The notes beneath the pieces were generated by a model. It made no database searches. It saw only the letters and a list, made by a program, of their open reading frames with translations, and was not told the DNA's origin. DNA of 64,000 nt from Bacillus sp. REN10 (GTDB lineage: Bacteria; Bacillota; Bacilli; Bacillales; Domibacillaceae). The stretch's first letter is position 1. Every line of letters begins with the position of its first letter. Below are positions 10,278 to 18,989 of this stretch, piece by piece. The stretch lies in the NCBI RefSeq assembly GCF_016820555.1, contig NZ_JADHDW010000003.1:124001-188000 (forward strand), given 5' to 3'. Made by a program: the position numbers and the translations under genes.

Positions 10278-11669
10278 ATGAGTTTATTTAGGAAGAAATC
10301 CATCTCGGATTTAATTGCTCAGTCAGAGGTCGCTGGAAAAGCTTTAAAGAAGGATCTTGGCCCCTTTGATTTAACGATGCTTGGAATTGGAGCCATTATC
10401 GGAACAGGAATTTTTGTGTTAACAGGCGTGGCCGCTGCCGAACATGCAGGACCAGCGCTGATTCTATCATTTATTTTATCCGCATTGGCCTGTGTATTTG
10501 CTGCCTTATGTTATTCTGAATTCGCTTCAACTGTTCCAGTTTCGGGAAGCGCTTACACTTATAGTTATGCGGCCTTTGGTGAGTTGATGGCTTGGATTCT
10601 TGGTTGGGCGCTCATTTTAGAATATGGCGTCGCTTCCTCCGCTGTAGCAGCAGGATGGTCAGGATATTTCCAAGGATTATTATCTGGATTCGGTATTAAA
10701 ATCCCAACGGCATTATCAAGTGCGTATAATCCAGAAGCAGGTACGTACATTGATCTTCCTGCCGTTATTATCGTATTGTTAATTAGCGTTTTATTAACAA
10801 AAGGAGTGAAAAAATCAGCGCGTTTCAATACGTTTATGGTATTAATTAAAGTAAGCGTTATCTTATTGTTTATCGTCGTTGGAGCTTTTTATGTACAACC
10901 AGCTAATTGGACTCCGTTTATGCCATTTGGGTTTAGCGGTGTCGCAACAGGTGCAGCTACAGTTTTCTTTGCTTATATTGGTTTCGATGCTGTATCAACG
11001 GCTGCGGAAGAAGTGAGAAATCCACAGCGTACGATGCCGATTGGAATCATTGCTTCCTTGGCTATTTGTACTTTGTTATATATTATCGTCGCCGGTATTC
11101 TTACTGGAATCGTGCCTTATACAGAACTTAATGTGAAAAATCCAGTGGCTTTTGCTTTACAATACATTCATCAAGATTGGATTGCTGGATTAATTTCTTT
11201 AGGAGCTATCGCGGGGATTACCACTGTATTACTAGTGATGGTATTTGGACAAACTCGTTTATTTTACGCAATGAGTCGTGATGGCTTACTTCCAAAAGCA
11301 TTCTCAAAGGTAAATGAAAACACAAAAACGCCAGTTATCAATACTTGGATCACAGCGGCTATGGTGGCTTTCTTTGCAGGAGTTCTTCCATTAAACAAAC
11401 TCGCAGAATTAACAAATATCGGAACATTATTTGCTTTCATTGTCGTTTCAATTGGCGTGATTGTCCTTCGCAAAACACAGCCGAATTTAAAACGTGGCTT
11501 TAAAGTACCGTTTGTCCCGTTACTTCCTATTCTTGCTGTATTGTTTTGTGGATATTTAACCGTTCAGCTCCCATTGTCTACGTGGATTGGATTCACTGTA
11601 TGGTTAGTATTTGGTTTAATCGTGTATTTCACTTACGGTTATCGTCATAGTTTATTAAGAAAGCAATAA
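10278..11669 (+). CDS. APC-family amino acid permease (YfnA-like)
   Basis: This 463-residue membrane protein belongs to the amino acid-polyamine-organocation superfamily, cationic amino acid transporter branch. The first helix has the substrate-backbone motif GIGAIIGTGIFVLTG, followed by GPALILSFILSALAC and VSGSAYTYSY. About twelve hydrophobic segments fill the length, which matches the family. It resembles Bacillus YfnA and the Geobacillus ApcT protein from memory; the actual substrate cannot be read from the sequence. It is a single gene, with a strong terminator just after the stop and decayed DNA before it. Confidence 0.88.
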   Translation: MSLFRKKSISDLIAQSEVAGKALKKDLGPFDLTMLGIGAIIGTGIFVLTGVAAAEHAGPALILSFILSALACVFAALCYSEFASTVPVSGSAYTYSYAAFGELMAWILGWALILEYGVASSAVAAGWSGYFQGLLSGFGIKIPTALSSAYNPEAGTYIDLPAVIIVLLISVLLTKGVKKSARFNTFMVLIKVSVILLFIVVGAFYVQPANWTPFMPFGFSGVATGAATVFFAYIGFDAVSTAAEEVRNPQRTMPIGIIASLAICTLLYIIVAGILTGIVPYTELNVKNPVAFALQYIHQDWIAGLISLGAIAGITTVLLVMVFGQTRLFYAMSRDGLLPKAFSKVNENTKTPVINTWITAAMVAFFAGVLPLNKLAELTNIGTLFAFIVVSIGVIVLRKTQPNLKRGFKVPFVPLLPILAVLFCGYLTVQLPLSTWIGFTVWLVFGLIVYFTYGYRHSLLRKQ

Positions 11670-11675
11670 TTATAT

Positions 11676-11719
11676 AAGAAACCACCCAAAAGGTATGAAT
11701 TTTTGGGTGGTTTCTTTTT
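11676..11719 (+). terminator. Intrinsic terminator of the permease gene
   Basis: AAGAAACCACCCAAAA (from 11676) pairs with TTTTGGGTGGTTTCTT (to about 11716) around a short loop, and the stem runs into a T-rich tail. The stem is nearly symmetrical and A-flanked, so it can also stop the convergent gene that ends at 11734. Confidence 0.85.
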
Positions 11720-11733
11720 GAACACAACTGCTA

Positions 11734-12804
11734 TTACTCCCTATTACTTTTCCGCTCAATCCTCTCAACCACCTCATGCAACTCATCCGGCTTATGAAAC
11801 TCAATCGGCGAAAATCCTTTTTCAAACACTACCGAGTCCGCTTCCATTAATAAAACATAACGGTCGCCTAGTTTGGCGAGGTGAACGGATTCACCAAAAT
11901 CAGAAAGCATGGCATTCACTCCCATATGGTCAAGCTTCATTTTCAGTTCAAGTTCAGGCGTATGCTCGATCATACGAGCGGAGGCTTCGACGACTTCATC
12001 GGTTGAAAACCGCTCCTGCAACTCCCGTTTCGGACTCTCTGCCCAAATTTCCATCGCTTCTTCAAATTGCTGAAATTCTGGACTTTCTTCTTCTAATTCT
12101 TCGATCGTATATTCCCGCACCATATCGATGACTTGAGACTTGACGATCTCAGGCATCGACTGTTCGTAGCCAACGTATTTCAAAAAATCCTCGAAGTAAC
12201 GAGCGTGGGACGCTTGGTGAATTTTTAGTTCGCCTTCTTCAACCATTCCTTCTTCGGGCATGTATGGATATTGAATCGATTTCATGTTCTTTGTTGTAAT
12301 CGCCAGTTCAACATGACGAATGAGGGAGGAGGCATCAGTAATGGTTGCTACTTTCGGTTCGAAATCGCATTTTAATAGGAAGACAAAAGTGTCGTCAAAA
12401 TATTTTTTGATCTGTGCTTTTGCCACAATAAATACTCCGCCCCGGACTGCACTTGTTTGAGTGTACAATGTGGCAAATTGCTCGCTTGCTTCTTGAAATT
12501 CAAGCATGGAATAAGCAGCCCGCGCTTTAGCGAATAAATTATAGTTTGGATTAGAGGTTAAATCATGTCCAGGTTCAGCAATGAAATAACCGATTTTCGT
12601 TGGCACTTGTTCGGCTTTTGGATGCCGATCCGCTTTTCGTTTAACAATTTTCGTAAATTCCCCATCTAAAAAGTCTTTGAGCGGGCTATTTTCGTATTCT
12701 TCTTCGCCAAGTGTTTGATAATGCTGGGCGCGTTTAACAGCATCGTCTCCTTTGCCATCTACATGAACGACAAAGAATGATAAGTAATTAATTGTAAAAT
12801 CCAA
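11734..12804 (-). CDS. DUF3900-like conserved hypothetical protein
   Basis: This is a 356-residue soluble protein with no signal peptide or membrane segment. Its start MDFTINYLSFFVVHVDGKGD and the blocks FIAEPGHDL and KIHQASHARYFEDFLKYV match my memory of the Bacillus DUF3900 family, whose function is not known. The C-terminal third (residues about 230-330) is rich in Glu and Lys. It ends against the permease terminator and lies 19 bases downstream of a MocR regulator on the same strand, so the two may be co-transcribed. Confidence 0.65.
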   Translation of the reverse strand: MDFTINYLSFFVVHVDGKGDDAVKRAQHYQTLGEEEYENSPLKDFLDGEFTKIVKRKADRHPKAEQVPTKIGYFIAEPGHDLTSNPNYNLFAKARAAYSMLEFQEASEQFATLYTQTSAVRGGVFIVAKAQIKKYFDDTFVFLLKCDFEPKVATITDASSLIRHVELAITTKNMKSIQYPYMPEEGMVEEGELKIHQASHARYFEDFLKYVGYEQSMPEIVKSQVIDMVREYTIEELEEESPEFQQFEEAMEIWAESPKRELQERFSTDEVVEASARMIEHTPELELKMKLDHMGVNAMLSDFGESVHLAKLGDRYVLLMEADSVVFEKGFSPIEFHKPDELHEVVERIERKSNRE

Positions 12805-12823
12805 TGAATATCACCTGTTTTTC

Positions 12824-14242
12824 TTAACTAATATCTAAAATAATTTTTCGTAATTGCTTGATGCCTTTTTCAAAGTCCTCCATCGACGCATAGCCGTAGG
12901 ACAAGCGAATGGCTTGGACGGATTCTTCGGTATAAATGCTACCGATATTCAATGAAATGCCAGCGCGATAAGCTTTGGCGCAAATATCTTTTAAATGGAC
13001 GCTTTCTTTCATGCGTAGCCAGATTAAAAAGCCGCCAGCAGGAACGTCCCATTCAGCTAAGTCGCTCATATGCTCTTCTAGTGCTTGAAGAGCCGCTGTT
13101 CGTCGCTTTTTTAATTCTTCCCGAACGAAAGATAAGTGCTGCTCATACAGGCCGCTTGAAATCCATTCCGCCGCAACGAGCTGGGAAAGAGAACTGGAGC
13201 CATAGTCTGTCTGTTTTTTGATTTCGGCGAGGCGTTCAATGACTTGTTCCGGTCCAGCAATCCAGCCGATACGAAGGCCTGGAGTAAGTGTTTTTGAAAA
13301 ACTACCGATATACAGCACATGCCCATTTGAATCGAGAGACTGAAGTGTCGGCGGCGGAGGACTGTCAATCCAGAGCTCACGGTAAATATCATCTTCAATG
13401 ATTGGAAGCCGCTTTTGCGCACAAATATCGAGCAGTTCTTTCCGGCGCGCTTCCGACATTAAGATGCCAGTCGGGTTATGGAAACACGGAATCGTATACA
13501 AAACAGAAGAGGGCCCCGCACTCGCTTTTTTGGAAAGGATGTCTGCTCGCAATCCTTCTTTATCCATCGAGAGGCCAGATAAATTCATGCCAGTGGATTG
13601 AAAGATGTGCAGAGAATAAAGATAAGACGGTTTCTCTAAAAAAACGGTCGATCCTTTATGTAGCAGGCTAGCCGATATTAACTGGAGCCCTTGAATTGCT
13701 CCGGAAACGATTAATATAGAAGCAGGAGAGATATCTGTTCCTTGCTTTTTCATGTAATCGCTGATCGCCTGTCTTAACGGAAGGTATCCTTTTGGTTCCT
13801 CGTAGCCAAAAGGTTCCAGACTTTGAGCGAGTCGCATCATCACTTGTTGCATATTATCGGTTGGGAAAATATCTTGAGCAAGCTCTCCTTTACTAAGTTC
13901 GATTACATGTTCCGGTGCCGTCATTGTATCAGTTTCCAAGGGAGGCAGAGATACCGCTTTTGGAAAAGAAAGTGAGGCGGAATCATCCCAGGAAGGAGGG
14001 CTTGCAGCAAGTAGTGTCCATGTATTGTTAATGACCATTGTGCCTTTACCCATCACGCCTTCAATTAATCCTTCTGCTTTCAATTCTTCCAGCGCTGTAA
14101 CAATAGTCGAACGGTTGACGGACAGAAGTTCCGCCAATTTGCGCTGGCTCGGAATTTTACTGCCGATGGGCCATTCACCGCTTGAAATGGCTTTTTTGAT
14201 GTAATTCATCACTTTTTCGTATTTCGCAAGGTTTGTGCTCAT
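12824..14242 (-). CDS. MocR-type GntR regulator with aminotransferase domain
   Basis: The 472-residue protein joins an N-terminal GntR winged helix (residues about 5-75, with PSQRKLAELLSVNRSTI) to a fold-type I aminotransferase domain. The PLP lysine is K317 in GSFSKTLTPGLRIGW, with HNPTG near residue 255 and the EDDIY block near 285. MocR proteins use PLP or an amino acid-PLP adduct as effector and often control vitamin B6, GABA, taurine or amino acid genes. No pyridoxal synthesis genes adjoin it, so the target is unknown; the DUF3900-like gene downstream is one candidate. The ribosome site GGGAG is 12 bases before the ATG, which is long. Confidence 0.88.
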   Translation of the reverse strand: MSTNLAKYEKVMNYIKKAISSGEWPIGSKIPSQRKLAELLSVNRSTIVTALEELKAEGLIEGVMGKGTMVINNTWTLLAASPPSWDDSASLSFPKAVSLPPLETDTMTAPEHVIELSKGELAQDIFPTDNMQQVMMRLAQSLEPFGYEEPKGYLPLRQAISDYMKKQGTDISPASILIVSGAIQGLQLISASLLHKGSTVFLEKPSYLYSLHIFQSTGMNLSGLSMDKEGLRADILSKKASAGPSSVLYTIPCFHNPTGILMSEARRKELLDICAQKRLPIIEDDIYRELWIDSPPPPTLQSLDSNGHVLYIGSFSKTLTPGLRIGWIAGPEQVIERLAEIKKQTDYGSSSLSQLVAAEWISSGLYEQHLSFVREELKKRRTAALQALEEHMSDLAEWDVPAGGFLIWLRMKESVHLKDICAKAYRAGISLNIGSIYTEESVQAIRLSYGYASMEDFEKGIKQLRKIILDIS

Positions 14243-14531
14243 TGCTATTTCAATCTCCCTATTGTTGTGCTTCTTTTATCATATCATCGTCTGTCATTGC
14301 TTACTATCTCTAGCCAATGCTTTTTATAAATTTATCTCGGTCTGGGTTCACAATGACCTGTTACGTTAGCTCTTTATAGATAATGCGGTAGCTGCCATTC
14401 TGCTTCAATCCAGCCTCGCACAAACTTGATTGGATGAGATTTTATGATTTAGCGAAAATAAAGTGACTTTACAGGAGAGAATGGTTTATTATAGTAGTTA
14501 GAATTTTCGAGTCATGACAGAAGGGCAGTTG

Positions 14532-15569
14532 ATGTTTTTGCTGAAAAAGTGGATTTTACCTGTAGCGATTTTACTTATTATTTTATTTTTAATACCGTAC
14601 TCGCTGCCTTTTATACTCGCTTTAGTGACTGCTATTTTATTAGAGAACTCTGTGAAATGGTTCATCACGCGGTTTAAATGGCAACGATTTCGAGCGGTTC
14701 TTGTTACCTTTCTGCTTTATTTGCTGTTCATCGCATTATTTGTATGGTTTGTTGTGAATCTTGTGATTGATCAAATTGTGACACTAGCTCAAAAAGGGCC
14801 ATCCTTTGTGACTAATTTCTATAAAGAATCACTTATTCAGTTTGTGGATCAATTTCAGCATTATTTTAAGACTTTACCGCCGGATGTGATTCGGTCATTT
14901 GAACAAACGTTGGAAAAATCAATTGATTCCGTCACGCAAATGGCGCAGTCGTTGCTTGAATGGTTATTCGGACTAGCAACCGCTATCCCAGGGTTTTTAA
15001 TCGAGTTTTTAGTGTATTTAATCGCTGTCTTTTTGTTTAGTTTGGAACTGTCTCGATTAAAAATAAAAACAGAACGTCATTTAAAGGAATCTACGAAAGA
15101 GAAATTATACTTAATTACAGGCCAATTAAATAAAGCGGGTATCGGCTTTATTAAAGCGCAAATTTTATTAAGTGTGATCACCTTTCTAATGGCATTTATC
15201 GGCTTATCTATTTTGCGGGTGCCTTATGCTGTTTTGCTTTCTATATTAATTGTTTTTGTTGATGTCTTACCGATTTTAGGAACGGGATCTGTACTTGTTC
15301 CGTGGGCGGTCATTTGCTTTTTCCAAGACAATCAGTTCCTTGGTATTGGGTTAATTCTATTATTTATTATTATTACAGTAGTCCGCCGTATTTTAGAGCC
15401 GAAAGTCTTTTCGTCCAATATGGGCATTTCGCCATTAGCAGCGCTAATTAGCTTGTTTGTCGGCTTTAAAATATTAGGCTTTATCGGATTTTTCGTTGGG
15501 CCAGCGATTGTGATCATTTATGATACATTGCGAGAAGCGGGTATTATTAAAAGCAGATGGAGAATTTAG
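14532..15569 (+). CDS. AI-2E/YtvI-family integral membrane protein
   Basis: A 345-residue polytopic membrane protein with hydrophobic segments at the N-terminus, a large soluble loop (residues about 80-135), and a hydrophobic C-terminal half including the family-typical PILGTGSVLVPW. It fits the AI-2E exporter superfamily and the sporulation membrane protein YtvI branch. I prefer the ATG at 14532 because AGAAGGG lies six bases upstream; the ATG at 14514 has no ribosome site. It is divergent from the MocR gene and shares a two-way terminator with yfkAB. Substrate unknown. Confidence 0.8.
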   Translation: MFLLKKWILPVAILLIILFLIPYSLPFILALVTAILLENSVKWFITRFKWQRFRAVLVTFLLYLLFIALFVWFVVNLVIDQIVTLAQKGPSFVTNFYKESLIQFVDQFQHYFKTLPPDVIRSFEQTLEKSIDSVTQMAQSLLEWLFGLATAIPGFLIEFLVYLIAVFLFSLELSRLKIKTERHLKESTKEKLYLITGQLNKAGIGFIKAQILLSVITFLMAFIGLSILRVPYAVLLSILIVFVDVLPILGTGSVLVPWAVICFFQDNQFLGIGLILLFIIITVVRRILEPKVFSSNMGISPLAALISLFVGFKILGFIGFFVGPAIVIIYDTLREAGIIKSRWRI

Positions 15570-15570
15570 A

Positions 15571-15624
15571 AAAGAGAGTGATGTCAAAAAGTCGTGTTTA
15601 ACGACCTTTTGTATCACTCTCTTT
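15571..15624. terminator. Two-way terminator between convergent genes
   Basis: AAAGAGAGTGAT at 15571-15582 is the reverse complement of ATCACTCTCTTT at 15613-15624, and the inner sequence AAAAAGTCGT pairs again with ACGACCTTTT. The plus-strand arm ends in CTTTTT. It serves the genes ending at 15569 and 15628. Confidence 0.85.
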
Positions 15625-15627
15625 TTA

Positions 15628-16746
15628 CTATGACAATGAACTGGTTTCAGCCTTTTTAGTTGTAAAATCTTCTTGCTCATAATAAGTGTGTTTCACTAAA
15701 ATATTTGGCCCGAGACATTGGACGCTTGGGCAGTGACAATTTAATTCGGACGCAATGGAAGAGTTCATCCAAGCACGATAAGCTTCTTCTAATGTATTTG
15801 TTTGGATATTACCTAATGGCGGAGCATCTCCAAAGTCTGTCACAATAATATCTCCATTAAAAATGTTAACATTCAGTCTCGAACGTCCGTCAGGGTCATT
15901 TCTTACAGTGACCATATTTTCGTTTCGTAGCCTCTTTAACAGCTGTTGGTCTTCTTCTTTTTGGCTGCATGAATAAAACGGAAGAGTACCGAAAAGCATC
16001 CAAATGTTTGGGTCGCGAACATCGAGTAAATGATGAATCGCTTTACGCATTTCTTGTAACGAAAGGGATTCTAATGCGCTGGCAAAATCGCTTGGATACA
16101 TCGGGTGAATTTCATGGCGAGCACAGCCCATGTCATCAACAATTTCGCGATGAATCTTCTCTAGATAAGGAAGTGTTTTTTTATTTAACATCGTTTCCGC
16201 TGAGACTATAACCCCCATTTTTGACAGCGCCTTACTATTATCAATCATTCGTTGAAAAAGAGCTTCCCGCTGGGCAATCGTAGGTTTTCGTTCCATATTA
16301 GCGAATCCTGTTTCGACAAACTCTTCGATTGTTCCCCAGTTATGTGAGATGTGTAGCACATCTAAATAAGGGGTGATTTCTTCATAGCGAGACAATTCAA
16401 TCGTTAAGTTTGAATTGAGCTGTGTATATACATCACGTTCATGAGCGTATTTCAACAGTGGCAATACATAGTTCCGAACGGAGGATTTAGATAACATGGG
16501 TTCTCCGCCTGTAATACTAAGAGCCCGCAAGTCTGGTACTTCATCTAACCTACGAAGGATTAGCTCAAGCGGTAAAGCTTCTGGATCTTTCGTTTGTAAT
16601 GTATAGCCAACTGCACAATGTTCACAACGCATATTACATAATGTGGTTGTCGTAAACTCGACATTTGATAATTTCATCTGACCTGCTGTTTGGATATCCG
16701 AATAAGGTTCCCATGGGTCAAATTGTGGATGAATCAATTGTTTCAT
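15628..16746 (-). CDS. yfkAB: Radical SAM/CxCxxxxC protein YfkAB
   Basis: A 372-residue radical SAM enzyme. The [4Fe-4S]-SAM cysteines are C37, C41 and C44 in CNMRCEHC, followed by the SAM-binding ITGGEPML. A second cysteine group, CHCPSVQC (C337, C339, C344), near the end marks the YfkAB family, which is single-piece here. The reaction is not established. The gene stands alone, convergent with the YtvI-like gene. Upstream on the minus strand is a TATAAT (16776-16781) with a 14-bp palindrome, TCTTTTCGAAAAGA, just above it. Confidence 0.88.
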   Translation of the reverse strand: MKQLIHPQFDPWEPYSDIQTAGQMKLSNVEFTTTTLCNMRCEHCAVGYTLQTKDPEALPLELILRRLDEVPDLRALSITGGEPMLSKSSVRNYVLPLLKYAHERDVYTQLNSNLTIELSRYEEITPYLDVLHISHNWGTIEEFVETGFANMERKPTIAQREALFQRMIDNSKALSKMGVIVSAETMLNKKTLPYLEKIHREIVDDMGCARHEIHPMYPSDFASALESLSLQEMRKAIHHLLDVRDPNIWMLFGTLPFYSCSQKEEDQQLLKRLRNENMVTVRNDPDGRSRLNVNIFNGDIIVTDFGDAPPLGNIQTNTLEEAYRAWMNSSIASELNCHCPSVQCLGPNILVKHTYYEQEDFTTKKAETSSLS

Positions 16747-16775
16747 TGTAAAACCTCTTTTCTATAGACATTAAT

Positions 16776-16797
16776 ATTATAACTCTTTTCGAAAAGA
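16776..16797 (-). promoter_or_regulatory. Putative yfkAB -10 box with adjoining palindrome
   Basis: The minus-strand TATAAT is at 16776-16781. Three bases upstream is the perfect palindrome TCTTTTCGAAAAGA (16784-16797), which would sit between the -10 and -35 positions, a usual place for a repressor operator. I found no good -35 hexamer, so the promoter call is tentative. Confidence 0.35.
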
Positions 16798-16923
16798 AAT
16801 GGCTAGGGGAAAACGAAGTTAGATAGGCCGTCTCTTGTTTTTTCTTCAATCTATTGTTAAATAATGATTCATTTTATCTATCAATCTTGAGAACTATTTT
16901 TTCTATTTTCTAGTGTCTTTTCT

Positions 16924-16951
16924 TTGGAAACAATTTCACCTGTGATACAAT
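16924..16951 (+). promoter_or_regulatory. Putative sigma-A promoter of the duplicated lipoprotein
   Basis: TTGGAA (16924-16929) and TACAAT (16946-16951) are separated by 16 bp and lie about 40 bp before the ATG at 16990, which has a GGAGGGAGAGG ribosome site. Confidence 0.4.
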
Positions 16952-16989
16952 GTAGGCGAGTTAACTAGTAGTTGGAGGGAGAGGTACAT

Positions 16990-17682
16990 ATGAAAAAAAT
17001 GACAACTGTCATGGGAGCTGTATTATTAGCTGGCGGCGTGTTAGCAGCATGCTCTGATGCGGATACAACGAAAAGTGGAGAAACTCCTGAGAAGCAAGAA
17101 ACAGAACAAACAACGGATCAAGCAACGGCTCCTGAGCAAGAAGTGGAAAAAGAAACGAACGCATCTCCAAAAGAAGAGTCGAAAAGCGAACCCGTAGCGG
17201 AAGAAGTAGAAGCAACAGGGATTTATAACGGCATGGCGGATCCTCATACAGTGGAAATCAATGTGAATGGGGAAGACAAGGCCTTTCAAATCAACCCTGA
17301 TGGTGAAGAAGTGAAGAAATTCGAAGCGTTAGAGGCAGGGTCAGAGGTGACTTTTGTTTATAAAACAGAAGGGGAACAAATGACCATCACACAAGTAAAA
17401 ACGGTAACCACTAAGCAGGACACGGAACAAGAAACATCTGAACCGGAGCAGGGAGAAATGAATGGCCAAACAGCCGTGCAGGAAGTAGAGGCTAAAGGGA
17501 CTTATAATGGCATGGCGGATCTTCATACAGTGGAAATCAATGTAGATGGGGAAGACAAAGCCTTTCAAATCAACCCTGATGGTGAAGAAGTGAAGAAATT
17601 CGAAGCGTTAGAAGAAGGAGCAGAAGTAACCTTTGTTTATAAAACAGAAGGGGAACAAATGACCATCACGCAAGTTAAATAA
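16990..17682 (+). CDS. Lipoprotein with two tandem 65-residue domains
   Basis: A 230-residue exported lipoprotein. The start MKKMTTVMGAVLLAGGV leads to the lipobox LAAC, so the mature protein is anchored to the membrane by that cysteine. A low-complexity Glu/Thr/Lys linker follows. Residues 73-137 and 166-230 are near-copies of one domain, each with the blocks YNGMAD, HTVEIN, FQINPDGEEVKKFE and TFVYKTEGEQMTITQV; only about seven residues differ. A Glu-rich spacer separates them. I do not recognise the domain; it is probably a small beta fold. The start is set by the GGAGGGAGAGG site and the signal peptide. A terminator follows directly. Confidence 0.8.
   Translation: MKKMTTVMGAVLLAGGVLAACSDADTTKSGETPEKQETEQTTDQATAPEQEVEKETNASPKEESKSEPVAEEVEATGIYNGMADPHTVEINVNGEDKAFQINPDGEEVKKFEALEAGSEVTFVYKTEGEQMTITQVKTVTTKQDTEQETSEPEQGEMNGQTAVQEVEAKGTYNGMADLHTVEINVDGEDKAFQINPDGEEVKKFEALEEGAEVTFVYKTEGEQMTITQVK
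17206..17679 (+). repeat. Intragenic tandem duplication in the lipoprotein gene
   Basis: DNA at 17206-17400 and 17485-17679 (195 bp each) encodes the two near-identical domains. Long stretches are identical at the base level, for example from the codons for EDKAFQINPDGEEVKK onward, which points to recent duplication or gene conversion. Confidence 0.85.
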
Positions 17683-17683
17683 T

Positions 17684-17728
17684 AAAAAGAAGGCGAAAGA
17701 GTAAGGTTCTCTTTCGCCTTCTTTTTTT
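17684..17728. terminator. Two-way terminator, lipoprotein and proA
   Basis: AAGAAGGCGAAAGAG pairs with CTCTTTCGCCTTCTT (from 17709) around a seven-base loop, with T-runs on both strands. The right arm touches the proA stop codon at 17727-17729. Confidence 0.9.
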
Positions 17729-18968
17729 AAGAGCGAATTTGTCCGCTCCCTTTTACTAATGATTTAACGGTAGTAATCGCTTTAAGTCCCATAGGTCCTC
17801 TAGCGTGTAGCTTTTGAGTGCTGATCCCAATTTCAGCTCCTAAGCCAAATTGTTCACCATCTGTAAAGCGAGTTGAAGCGTTATGGTATAGAACAGCTGC
17901 ATCGATAGCACGGAAAAACCAATCGACATTCTCTTTTGTTTCCGAAATGATAGCTTCAGAATGCTTCGTTCCAAATTGATGAATATGTTTGACCGCTTCT
18001 TGTACGTTCGCCACCGTTTTTACAGCGAGAATAGGAGCTAAATATTCGGTACCCCAGTCTTCATCTGTTGCCCCTTTGACAAAAGGAAATTCAGTGGCTA
18101 AGTGTTGATCTCCTCGAAGTTCCACCTCTTTTTTATGCAGTGCCTCTAATACAGCTGCGCGATGAGGCCAATCTTGATGAATCAGCAACGTTTCCGCTGC
18201 GTTACAAACAGACGGACGCTGTGTTTTCGCATTTACAGCAATATCAATGGCCATTTGCTTGTCCGCACTGTCATCAATGAAAATATGGCAATTTCCAACG
18301 CCTGTTTCTAACACAGGAACAGTTGCTTGACGAACAACTGCTTGAATAAGGCCAGCTCCGCCACGGGGAATTAACACATCTAAATATTCATTTAACTGAA
18401 ACATCTCGGAAGCTGTTTCGCGGCTTGTATCTTCTAACAGCTGAAGCGCATCCTCAGGAATAGGAGACTGCTGCAAGGCGGCCTTCATCACTTTGACTAA
18501 CGCTTGATTAGAATGAGCAGCAGAAGAGCTTCCTCTTAATAGTACGGCATTTCCTGCTTTTAAGCATAAAGCAGCTGCATCGACGGTTACATTTGGACGA
18601 GCCTCGTATACCATCCCAATGACGCCTAGAGGAACGCGGATTGTTTCAATTTTCAAGCCATGAGTGGTTTCATGCTCCTCGACAATTTCTCCTACAGGAT
18701 CTTTTAGTTGAATGAGCTGGCGGACGCCGTCAGCGATTTGCTGAATCCGCTCCTCACTCAGCTGTAAGCGATCTAAAATATTAGGAGAGAAACCTGCTTT
18801 TACGCCGTTCTCCATATCCTTTGCATTTTCCTGCAAAATAAAATTAGATTGTTCGATTAGCCCCTCGGCTATTTTTTCTAGTCCTTGATTCTTTTCGTGT
18901 TCAGACAGCAAGCTCATTTGCAGGGAGGCTGCTTTTAGTAGTTTTGCTTTTTCAATTAATTCACTCAT
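17727..18968 (-). CDS. proA: Gamma-glutamyl phosphate reductase
   Basis: This 413-residue aldehyde-dehydrogenase-superfamily enzyme reduces glutamyl-5-phosphate to glutamate semialdehyde with NADPH, the second step of proline synthesis. The catalytic cysteine is C255 in QRPSVCNAAETLL, and the N-terminal half has the family blocks YEARPNVTVDAAALC and RGSSSA. It is 21 bases downstream of proB on the same strand, and both follow a T-box leader. Confidence 0.97.
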   Translation of the reverse strand: MSELIEKAKLLKAASLQMSLLSEHEKNQGLEKIAEGLIEQSNFILQENAKDMENGVKAGFSPNILDRLQLSEERIQQIADGVRQLIQLKDPVGEIVEEHETTHGLKIETIRVPLGVIGMVYEARPNVTVDAAALCLKAGNAVLLRGSSSAAHSNQALVKVMKAALQQSPIPEDALQLLEDTSRETASEMFQLNEYLDVLIPRGGAGLIQAVVRQATVPVLETGVGNCHIFIDDSADKQMAIDIAVNAKTQRPSVCNAAETLLIHQDWPHRAAVLEALHKKEVELRGDQHLATEFPFVKGATDEDWGTEYLAPILAVKTVANVQEAVKHIHQFGTKHSEAIISETKENVDWFFRAIDAAVLYHNASTRFTDGEQFGLGAEIGISTQKLHARGPMGLKAITTVKSLVKGSGQIRS

Positions 18969-18989
18969 GTTTTTTCTCCTATCTATTAT

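Noticed and set aside
11703-12131. Plus-strand frame of 142 codons inside the DUF3900-like gene
   Set aside because: It lies antisense to a well-supported gene, begins in the terminator, and has no ribosome site.
14482-14502. Mini-frame ATG-GTT-TAT-TAT-AGT-AGT-TAG after GGAGAG, before the YtvI-like gene
   Set aside because: Only six codons, and the sequence overlaps a likely -10 region; no regulatory codon pattern is seen.
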